Origin: an uncultured Actinomycetes bacterium
Lineage (GTDB): Bacteria > Actinomycetota > Actinomycetes > S36-B12
Reading direction: 5' to 3'
NCBI GenBank assembly: GCA_937876275.1
Contig: CALFIA010000281.1
Location: 1 to 12,041, forward strand
DNA: 12,041 nucleotides
Shown: one piece after another, positions 6,927 to 12,041 of the stretch
Numbering within the stretch: the first letter of the stretch is position 1
Layout of the letters: each line of letters opens with the position of its first letter
Notes under the pieces: model-generated
The model's input: only the letters and a program-made list of their open reading frames with translations
Told to the model about the DNA's origin: nothing
Database searches by the model: none
Position numbers and translations under genes: made by a program

Positions 6927-7636
6927 CAGCGGCCAGCGATGTCCCGCACGGCCGCATAGGCGTGCGAGGCCGCCTGCTGCTCAGCGAGCTTCTTCGAACG
7001 TCCGACACCCTCACCGAGGATCTCGCTACCGATTCGAACTCGCGCGTGGAATTCCTTCTCGTGGTCGGGACCTTCGTCGGTGACGAGATATTCAGGAACT
7101 CCTAGACCTGCATCAGCCGCGGCCTCCTGCAATGACGTCTTCCAATCGAGCCCGGCACCAAGCTCCGACGACGCATCGATCAGCGGACCGAACATACGAA
7201 GCACGAACTCGCGGGACACCTCGAGCCCCGAGGAAAGGTAGATCGCGCCAATTACTGCCTCCATCGCATCGGCGAGGATCGAGGACTTATCACGACCACC
7301 GGTCGATTCCTCTCCGCGACCCAGCAGCATGTAGCGCCCTAGATCGAGTGTGCGGGCAACCTGGGCACATGCACGCGCGTTGACCACGGCGGCACGAAGC
7401 TTTGCCAACTGCCCCTCGGGCACATCAGGAAATCGCGCATAGAGACATTCGGTGATGATGATGCCCAGCACCGAATCACCGAGGAATTCCAGCCGCTCAT
7501 TCTCAGGGATGCCGCCATGCTCGTAGGCGAATGAACGATGCGTGGTGGCCTGATCGAGCAGGTCACGGCGAACCGCCGACTGCAGGTCAGACTGCAGCGC
7601 GACGAGCTCTTGCTCCCGCTTGACGATGCCGGTCAT
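6926..7636 (-). CDS. rnc: Ribonuclease III
   Basis: A 236-residue double-strand-specific endoribonuclease that processes rRNA precursors and structured mRNAs. The RNase III signature NERLEFLGDSVLG lies at 46-58, and the metal-binding acidic residues Glu47, Glu50, Asp54, Asp123 and Glu126 (ADAMEAVIGAIY) are in place. A complete C-terminal double-stranded RNA-binding domain (about 164-232) begins LDWKTSLQE and ends with the KKLAEQQAASHAY helix. Length and domains are standard. It overlaps plsX upstream (ATGA, 7633-7636) and mutM downstream by one base, so it sits in the middle of a tightly coupled cluster. Confidence 0.97.
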   Translation of the reverse strand: MTGIVKREQELVALQSDLQSAVRRDLLDQATTHRSFAYEHGGIPENERLEFLGDSVLGIIITECLYARFPDVPEGQLAKLRAAVVNARACAQVARTLDLGRYMLLGRGEESTGGRDKSSILADAMEAVIGAIYLSSGLEVSREFVLRMFGPLIDASSELGAGLDWKTSLQEAAADAGLGVPEYLVTDEGPDHEKEFHARVRIGSEILGEGVGRSKKLAEQQAASHAYAAVRDIAGR

Positions 7637-8616
7637 GGGGTGGACACCAATGCGGAAAAAGTCGATTGTGTCTCGGCGACGATGTCATGCTCGGCGACCC
7701 GCGCTGCGAGTCGAATACAGGCGGCGACCTCGGCCGCGGAGCCAGCACCATGCCCGATGACGGTGACGCCATTCACACCCAACAGCATGCCACCGGCGAA
7801 GTCACCTGTTGCGGTCTGCGTGACAAGACGGCGCGCAGGAGCGGGATCACCGTACGACTCACCGAGTCTCGCGGCTGTCCAGGTCACGGCTCCCTCAATT
7901 CCCTTGAGAAGCACATTGCCGGTGAACCCATCAGTGACGATGACTTGCGCCCGATCACCGCGCGACACATCGTGGCCCTCGACCGGGCCGGCATAACGCA
8001 TACCGAAGCCGGGCAGGATCTTGCGCAGGAGTGAATCCGTGACTGATCGAAGCGGGTCGCCCTTACCCGGTTCGCTGCCGATGCTCAGCAAGCCGATGAC
8101 AGGATCGGCGATGTCGAGCGCATGGGCGTAGCACCAGCCTGCGAGAGCAAAGTGGAGCAATGTGTCGGCTGTTGCATCGAGAACGGCACCGGCATCGACG
8201 AGAACCACTGGACCATGCGTGGCCGGCAGAACGACCGCGAGCGCCGGACGCGCCATGCCCGGGACTCGGCCGAGGGTAAATGCGGCAGCAGCGACAGCTG
8301 CACCTGTGTGACCCACGGTCACCCAGGCATCTGCATGCCCATCGCGGACGGCGGCAGCGGCAACAGAGACGCTGTACGAATCGGAATCACGCAGCAGAGC
8401 CAATGGATCGGCGTCCATGGGTACGACTAAGTCGGCATGAAGTATGCGGACTCTCGCGGGATCGATTCCGCGTGCGGTGAGGAGTTCGGTCGCTACGACC
8501 GTGGGGCCCACGAGGACGAGGTCGATGCCGGGCTCATCAAGAAGAGCCAGGACGGCATCCGCCACGACCTCGGGAGCGCCGTCACCGCCGAGGAGATCAA
8601 CGGCGACGCGACTCAA
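7633..8616 (-). CDS. plsX: Phosphate acyltransferase PlsX (divergent)
   Basis: PlsX converts acyl-ACP and phosphate into acyl-phosphate, the donor for PlsY in the first step of phospholipid synthesis, as a soluble or membrane-associated enzyme. Family landmarks are present: VAVDLLGGDGAP at the N-terminus, DGFTGNVLLKGIEG (229-242), LLGVNGVTVIGHG (278-290). Two usually invariant motifs are changed: GNTG reads GHTG (102-105) and DVGAN reads DAGAV (140-144). The stretch between GNVLLK and the C-terminal LLGVNG is also somewhat short. I chose the TTG at 8616, giving 327 residues, because homologues begin four residues before VAVD and this lies just after the rpmF stop. The only ATG upstream (8682) would overlap rpmF by about 60 nt, and neither start has a strong Shine-Dalgarno. 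The ATGA overlap with rnc implies coupling. Confidence 0.88.
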   Translation of the reverse strand: MSRVAVDLLGGDGAPEVVADAVLALLDEPGIDLVLVGPTVVATELLTARGIDPARVRILHADLVVPMDADPLALLRDSDSYSVSVAAAAVRDGHADAWVTVGHTGAAVAAAAFTLGRVPGMARPALAVVLPATHGPVVLVDAGAVLDATADTLLHFALAGWCYAHALDIADPVIGLLSIGSEPGKGDPLRSVTDSLLRKILPGFGMRYAGPVEGHDVSRGDRAQVIVTDGFTGNVLLKGIEGAVTWTAARLGESYGDPAPARRLVTQTATGDFAGGMLLGVNGVTVIGHGAGSAAEVAACIRLAARVAEHDIVAETQSTFSALVSTP

Positions 8617-8620
8617 CGGA

Positions 8621-8794
8621 TCAGACGTCGAGAACGCGACGCTTGGCGTAGGTACCGCAGGTCGGGCATGCGGTGTGCGCAAGCTTCTTCTCGCGGCAGT
8701 TGGCGCAGGTCACGATTGCTGCTGCACTCGTCTTCCACTGCGAGCGACGGCTACGAGTGTTGGAGCGTGAGGTCTTCCGCTTCGGAACGGCCAC
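8621..8794 (-). CDS. rpmF: 50S ribosomal protein L32 (zinc-binding type)
   Basis: A 57-residue gene beginning with GTG and reading (M)AVPKRKTSRSNTRSRRSQW, the unmistakable N-terminus of L32. A zinc ribbon follows with CANC (30-33) and CPTC (43-46), then the basic tail KRRVLDV. With all four Cys present it is the zinc-dependent form. L32 is part of the large ribosomal subunit near the peptidyl-transferase region. The DUF177-rpmF-plsX order is a widely conserved trio. A GGGA stretch about 8 nt upstream is the only ribosome-binding candidate. An out-of-frame ATG at 8801 is not the start. The 107-nt gap upstream may hold its own promoter. Confidence 0.96.
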   Translation of the reverse strand: MAVPKRKTSRSNTRSRRSQWKTSAAAIVTCANCREKKLAHTACPTCGTYAKRRVLDV

Positions 8795-8875
8795 GGTTCA
8801 TCCCAATCTGTGTGTACTGCTGAGGTCTCTGCATCGCGAACGGTCAGCGTGAGTGCAGGACCGGTGAGCCCCATA

Positions 8876-8881
8876 AGTGTA
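8876..8881 (-). promoter_or_regulatory. Possible internal promoter -10 box before rpmF
   Basis: The minus strand reads TACACT, a good match to actinobacterial -10 elements, within the 107-nt gap between the DUF177 stop and rpmF. It would give a leader of about 75 nt for rpmF. No clear -35 hexamer is placed correctly. The call rests on the hexamer and on the unusually wide gap in an otherwise packed cluster. Confidence 0.3.
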
Positions 8882-8901
8882 GGGCCTGGCGAGGGGTGCC
8901 C

Positions 8902-9492
8902 TTACCGCTGGCTGTCGTCAGGCTCGATGAGGCCGCCGAGAGCAGCCCAGCGGGGGTCGATCTGATCATGGGCGTGCCCAGGGGCCTCGACCAGCAAAAT
9001 GCCGCATTCTGGGCACAGTCCCGGGCAGTCGGCCGAGCACAGTGGTGCCAGAGGGAGCGCCAGGACAACCGCGTCGCGGATCACCTCGGTGAGGTCAATG
9101 AGGTCGTCGTGGATGACCGGGAGGACTTCATCGTCGTCCTCCCCCTCGGGCGTCGGCAGCGGCTTACCGCGCGCATCGGTGGCCTCGTACTCGAACATCT
9201 GGGCAATCTCCAGGGTTTCACCCCAACCCACGGGTTCCAGGCATCGAGCACACTCGCCTTCGACCTCAATGTCGGCTGAGCCGGAAACCCAGACACCTTC
9301 CATGACCGATTCCAGCCGCAGATCGAGCTCGATGGCCGAGTCGACCGGGACTCGAGCCATCACGACCCCGAAGTCGGCAGGCGCCGGTACGGCGCGCTCG
9401 ACAGCGATCATCGAGCCGGGTCGACGTTGCAACTGCAGTGCGCGGGTATCTATGACAAATGGGTCACGCGCGTCGGGGCCGGGCGAGGTCAT
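8902..9492 (-). CDS. DUF177 / YceD family protein
   Basis: A 196-residue member of the YceD/DUF177 family, found next to rpmF across bacteria. In plants and Escherichia coli the family is linked to 23S rRNA accumulation and large-subunit biogenesis. Visible are the RRPG start region (23-26), a beta-rich middle, the CARC motif (81-84), an acidic loop (115-122), the DLTEVIRDAVVLALP helix (133-147), and a Cys-rich end (C152, C156, C160, C163 in CSADCPGLCPEC). The Cys pairs are typical of the actinobacterial and firmicute forms and suggest zinc binding. The start ATG overlaps the stop of the SepIVA-like gene (ATGA, 9489-9492). The exact biochemical role is not known. Confidence 0.93.
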   Translation of the reverse strand: MTSPGPDARDPFVIDTRALQLQRRPGSMIAVERAVPAPADFGVVMARVPVDSAIELDLRLESVMEGVWVSGSADIEVEGECARCLEPVGWGETLEIAQMFEYEATDARGKPLPTPEGEDDDEVLPVIHDDLIDLTEVIRDAVVLALPLAPLCSADCPGLCPECGILLVEAPGHAHDQIDPRWAALGGLIEPDDSQR

Positions 9493-10022
9493 CGGCGATC
9501 GTCGTAGAAATCGCCGGACGGACCCTCCTCGAAGAACTCACCCTCAGCATCGGGGTTCTCCGGTGCGAGCTCCTCGTACATCTGGGCACGCAGGCGATCG
9601 CGACCGCGATCGACGGTCTGCAGGGTCTTGTGCAAGGTGATCTCGAAGGTCGCCAGCTTGGCGTCGATGTAGTCATCGGTTTCACGGCGCATCTGTGCGG
9701 TCTCGTTCGCCACCTGGCGACGCAGGGCATCGGCCTCAGCAACTGCGGCGAGGTACACCTCGTGCTCGGACACCATTCGATCGGAGTCGGCACGGGCACG
9801 CTCGAGCAGGCGATCAGCCTCACGACGGCCGTCTTGCACCACTGCCTCGCGATCAGCGAGCAGCTCGTCGGCCCGATGCACCGATTCGGGCAGCAACTGG
9901 CGGATCTCGTCGATGAGATCGAGAACCTGCCCGCGATTGACCAGGCACGACGCGGACAGCGGCATCGACTTTGCGTCCTCAATCAGCACACCGAGCTCGG
10001 TGAGCCGTTCTTGAATATCCAC
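9489..10022 (-). CDS. sepIVA: SepIVA/DivIVA-like coiled-coil cell-division protein
   Basis: A 177-residue, charged, cytoplasmic protein. Residues about 30-50 carry a DivIVA-like start (GQVLDLIDEIRQLLPESV), residues 50-145 form one long coiled coil (ADELLADREAVVQDGRREAD and onward), and 150-175 is an acidic, disordered tail. It occupies the place of mycobacterial SepIVA (Rv2927c, MSMEG_2416) and of the SCO5569-type gene in Streptomyces, directly before the DUF177 gene. SepIVA acts in septation and in organising the subpolar intracellular membrane domain. Automatic annotation often calls these ATP synthase subunit b-like because of the coiled coil. It is shorter than mycobacterial SepIVA, so the function is inferred from position and fold class. 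GTG start with AAGGAG 4 nt before it. Confidence 0.72.
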   Translation of the reverse strand: MDIQERLTELGVLIEDAKSMPLSASCLVNRGQVLDLIDEIRQLLPESVHRADELLADREAVVQDGRREADRLLERARADSDRMVSEHEVYLAAVAEADALRRQVANETAQMRRETDDYIDAKLATFEITLHKTLQTVDRGRDRLRAQMYEELAPENPDAEGEFFEEGPSGDFYDDRR

Positions 10023-10023
10023 G

Positions 10024-10045
10024 ATGCTCCTTAGGGAATGCTCCT
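10024..10045 (-). promoter_or_regulatory. Tandem duplicated Shine-Dalgarno before the SepIVA-like gene
   Basis: The octamer AGGAGCAT occurs twice on the minus strand, at 10038-10045 and 10024-10031, a period of 14 nt. The proximal copy (AAGGAG) serves the GTG at 10022 with a short 4-nt spacer. The distal copy is too far away to serve the same start and may act as a standby ribosome site. Confidence 0.55.
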
Positions 10046-10055
10046 GCGGCAGAAC

Positions 10056-10067
10056 TCCCGCGCGGGA
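10056..10067. repeat. 12-bp GC-rich perfect palindrome after coaD
   Basis: TCCCGCGCGGGA begins immediately after the coaD stop codon (TAG, 10068-10070) and is a perfect palindrome. As RNA it could form at most a short stem around GCGC with no U-run after it, so it is not a convincing terminator. It could be a protein-binding site or chance in GC-rich DNA. Confidence 0.35.
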
Positions 10068-10556
10068 CTACTTGCCTAGTGTGGCTGAAATCTTGGCCGT
10101 CAGGCGTTCCAACACGGGGTCGGGTAGTAGTCCGGAGACATCTCCCCCATAGGTGGCGACTTCCTTGATCAGACTCGAGGAGATGTAGCTGTAGAGCGGA
10201 TTGGTCGAGATGAACAAGGTCTCGACACCGGCCAATCGATAGTTCATCTGAGCCATTTGAAGTTCGTAATCGAAATCGCTGACAGCCCGCAGTCCCTTCA
10301 CGATCGCCTTGATTCCGTGCTCGCGGCAGTAATCGACCAACAAGCCGTGAAAGGCATCGATGCGCACGTTCCCCAGTGGGGCGACTGTCTCCTCGAGCAT
10401 CTCGATGCGCTCTTCGACTGTAAACAGACTCGACTTGGTCTTGTTGATCAAGACGGCCACAACGACCTCATCGGCCATTTCCGAGGCACGGGCGAACACG
10501 TCGAGATGGCCGTTCGTGACGGGGTCGAATGACCCAGGGCATACAGCTGTGCGCAT
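10068..10556 (-). CDS. coaD: Phosphopantetheine adenylyltransferase (CoaD/PPAT)
   Basis: A 162-residue enzyme that transfers AMP from ATP to 4'-phosphopantetheine, the fourth step of coenzyme A synthesis. The nucleotidyltransferase motif GSFDPVTNGH (8-17) opens the protein, with His17 the TxGH catalytic histidine. NKTKSSLFTVEERIEML, IVKGLRAVSDFDYELQMAQMN and the ISSSLIKEVATYGGDVSGLLP end are all typical, so the enzyme should be active. The same frame stays open 54 codons upstream inside rsmD, but the family always begins at MRTAVCPGSFDP, so the ATG at 10556 is chosen. That start is separated from the rsmD stop by a single base, giving close coupling. Confidence 0.97.
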   Translation of the reverse strand: MRTAVCPGSFDPVTNGHLDVFARASEMADEVVVAVLINKTKSSLFTVEERIEMLEETVAPLGNVRIDAFHGLLVDYCREHGIKAIVKGLRAVSDFDYELQMAQMNYRLAGVETLFISTNPLYSYISSSLIKEVATYGGDVSGLLPDPVLERLTAKISATLGK

Positions 10557-10557
10557 G

Positions 10558-11172
10558 TCAGGAGCCTTCCGCCGAAAGTTCGCTCGCCGAGCCTTCCTCG
10601 CCGACTGCTTGACCGTACCAAAGGACGGTGTCCCCCATGCGGCGCGACTGCCACTCCCATCCAGCAGGGAACGGCGATTGCGTGTCACTCGAGGGTCGCT
10701 CGATGACGACGTGCGCATCTGCTGTCAACCAGCCTGCCGCAGCGAGATCGGCCACGAGTCCACGAAGCACGCCACCGGCCACCTCATACGGCGGATCTGC
10801 CAGAACGATGTGAGCAGGACTCGCCGCGGAAGGCCGGGCCCGAGCCACCAGTGCCGCGTCCGAGCGGACGAGGTGTGCCCCCTGCATTCCGAGGGTCTCA
10901 ATGTTCGTGGCAATCACGCCGGCGGCAGCCTTATTGGCCTCCACCAACCAGACTTCGCGTGCACCGCGGCTGAGTGCCTCGAGCCCCAATGCACCCGACC
11001 CCGAGTAGAGGTCGAGCACGCAGATGTCGTCCCAGTCGCGCCCGTCGACGAGCAGTCTCGACTGCAGCGCTGAGAACAACGACTCTCGCACGCGATCGGA
11101 TGTCGGACGAGTCCCCTTGGCCGGCACCTTGAGCGTGCGACCGCGAGCCGAGCCGCTGATGATTCGGGTCAT
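10558..11172 (-). CDS. rsmD: 16S rRNA (guanine-966-N2) methyltransferase RsmD
   Basis: A 204-residue methyltransferase that modifies G966 of 16S rRNA in the assembled small subunit. The N-terminus MTRIISGSARGR and the GTRPTSDRVRESLFSAL segment (20-36) are family signatures. SAM motif I is VLDLYSGSGALGLEA (52-66), and the catalytic motif DPPY lies at 126-129. The last 20 or so residues (GEEGSASELSAEGS) are an acidic, poorly conserved tail. The ATG overlaps the recG stop (ATGA, 11169-11172), and coaD follows 1 nt after the stop; recG-rsmD-coaD is a common order in Actinomycetota. Confidence 0.96.
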   Translation of the reverse strand: MTRIISGSARGRTLKVPAKGTRPTSDRVRESLFSALQSRLLVDGRDWDDICVLDLYSGSGALGLEALSRGAREVWLVEANKAAAGVIATNIETLGMQGAHLVRSDAALVARARPSAASPAHIVLADPPYEVAGGVLRGLVADLAAAGWLTADAHVVIERPSSDTQSPFPAGWEWQSRRMGDTVLWYGQAVGEEGSASELSAEGS

Positions 11173-12041
11173 GCCTTCTCCAGGTAGTCGGTGCTCTCCT
11201 CGGCAGTGAGCCGCGCGAGCGCACTCCGCAGCGCCTGGTGAGCAGCCAGGGTCGGATCATCGCCGATCACCTGATCCGCATCTGCGCGCGCCCGCTCGAT
11301 GACGTCTTCATCTCTCAGCACCTCGAGCAATCGCAGCGAGCTTCGACGACCGGACTGCACAGCCCCGAGTACGTCACCCTCGCGTCTTAATTCGAGATCA
11401 AGTTGCGAAAGCTCGAATCCGTCGATCGTGCTTGCCACCGCCGCCAGCCGTTCACGAGCCGGGGATCCGGTCTCGCTCGCTGTGACGAGCAGGCATAGGC
11501 CGGGCAAGCCGCCACGGCCGACGCGACCCCGCATCTGATGTAACTGCGAGATACCGAAGCGATCCGCATCCATGATGATCATCAAGGTTGCATCCGGTAC
11601 GTCGACGCCGACTTCGATCACCGTTGTCGAGACCAGAACGTCAATTCCGTCGGTAGCGTTGACGTCGGCGAAGCGACGCATGACGTCGTCCTTCTCCTCC
11701 GGAGTCATTCGGCCGTGCAGGGTGCCCACGCGCACATGGGAGAGCTCGGCCGCACGCAGTCGCTCGGACAGTTCGACAACGGAGCTCAGCGGCGACTCCT
11801 CTGCCTCGAGATCTCCCCCGTCGTCATCATCGCCGATGCGGGGGCACACGACGAATACGCGATGACCCTTGGCCACTTCTTCGGACGCTCGTTCCCAGAC
11901 TCGAGCTGCATGTGATGGCTTCTCGCTCACGGGCACGACGTGCGTGGTGATCGGACTGCGTCCCGCGGGAAGTTCGCTCAAGGTGGAGATATCGAGATCT
12001 CCGAACACTGTCATCGCGATCGTGCGCGGAATCGGCGTGGC
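11169..12041 (-). CDS. recG: ATP-dependent DNA helicase RecG, C-terminal part (enters from the right edge)
   Basis: Two hundred and ninety residues are visible, open to the last base. The fragment begins within helicase motif III (ATPIPRTIAMTVFGDLD), continues through GTLHGRMTPEEKDDVMRRF and VLVSTTVIEVGVDVPDA, and ends with motif VI in QLHQMRGRVGRG plus the RecG C-terminal wedge-like tail. RecG remodels stalled replication forks and branched DNA. The full protein is usually about 700 residues, so a little over half (the wedge domain, Walker A and DEAH box) lies outside the window. No frameshift or stop is seen in the visible part. The ATG at 12014 is an internal methionine, not the start. Confidence 0.96.
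   Translation of the reverse strand, partial: ATPIPRTIAMTVFGDLDISTLSELPAGRSPITTHVVPVSEKPSHAARVWERASEEVAKGHRVFVVCPRIGDDDDGGDLEAEESPLSSVVELSERLRAAELSHVRVGTLHGRMTPEEKDDVMRRFADVNATDGIDVLVSTTVIEVGVDVPDATLMIIMDADRFGISQLHQMRGRVGRGGLPGLCLLVTASETGSPARERLAAVASTIDGFELSQLDLELRREGDVLGAVQSGRRSSLRLLEVLRDEDVIERARADADQVIGDDPTLAAHQALRSALARLTAEESTDYLEKA

Noticed and set aside
8795..8901. Riboswitch or ribosomal-protein leader structure before rpmF
   Set aside because: Only a 5-bp stem with a 13-nt loop (CGGTC at 8841, GACCG at 8859) can be found, and no known leader motif is recognised.
9590..9612. GCGATCGC octamer, as in cyanobacterial HIP1 repeats
   Set aside because: I saw it only occasionally and not as a dispersed repeat; it is expected by chance in DNA rich in CGAT-type codons, and all genes here are actinobacterial.
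9459..10034. 191-codon plus-strand frame antisense to the SepIVA-like gene
   Set aside because: It is an antisense mirror of a coiled-coil gene whose GTG start, Shine-Dalgarno, ATGA overlap and synteny are all in order.
10557..10718. 54-codon upstream extension of coaD inside rsmD
   Set aside because: The CoaD family begins at MRTAVCPGSFDP. The extension is basic and low in conservation signal, and overlaps the rsmD coding region.
1..12041. CRISPR array, tRNA/rRNA gene, insertion sequence or prophage
   Set aside because: No regularly spaced repeats, cloverleaf, transposase or phage-type coding was seen on either strand.

Overview
The window reads as chromosomal DNA of an actinomycete (Actinomycetota). 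It is GC-rich, and a long co-oriented housekeeping block on the minus strand has the order recG > rsmD > coaD > sepIVA-like > DUF177 > rpmF > plsX > rnc > mutM > ... > smc > ftsY. From memory this closely matches the Streptomyces and mycobacterial arrangement (rnc, mutM, smc and ftsY preceded by the DUF177 gene and the SepIVA gene). The SepIVA-type coiled-coil gene next to DUF177 is the most lineage-specific marker. I cannot name a genus.

Layout in transcription order (right to left). The C-terminal part of RecG enters at the right edge. It is followed by rsmD (ATGA overlap), coaD (1-nt gap), a SepIVA/DivIVA-like coiled-coil gene with a duplicated Shine-Dalgarno sequence, the DUF177/YceD gene (ATGA overlap), and a 107-nt leader before the small rpmF gene. 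A divergent plsX comes next, then rnc (ATGA overlap) and mutM (TGATG overlap). These genes cover DNA repair, 16S rRNA methylation, CoA synthesis, cell division, ribosomal protein supply, phospholipid initiation and RNA processing. After a non-housekeeping block, smc and the start of ftsY (ATGA overlap) leave at the left edge. They serve chromosome condensation and SRP-dependent membrane targeting.

The accessory part is about 3932-6067, between mutM and smc. It contains an SbtA-family (sodium-dependent bicarbonate transporter-like) permease, a class I SAM-dependent methyltransferase 9 nt upstream of it, and a 90-residue winged-helix regulator on the opposite strand. The regulator is the only plus-strand gene in the window. 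The 54-nt divergent control region holds a 16-bp near-perfect palindrome at the regulator's predicted transcription start, repeated TTCGGT half-sites, and a -10-like box placed so that the methyltransferase mRNA could be leaderless. The simplest reading is a self-regulated transporter/methyltransferase cassette inserted into a conserved operon. Its substrate is unknown.

No rRNA, tRNA, CRISPR array, insertion sequence or phage gene was seen. There is no gene-free stretch over 300 bases; the longest gap is 121 bases.
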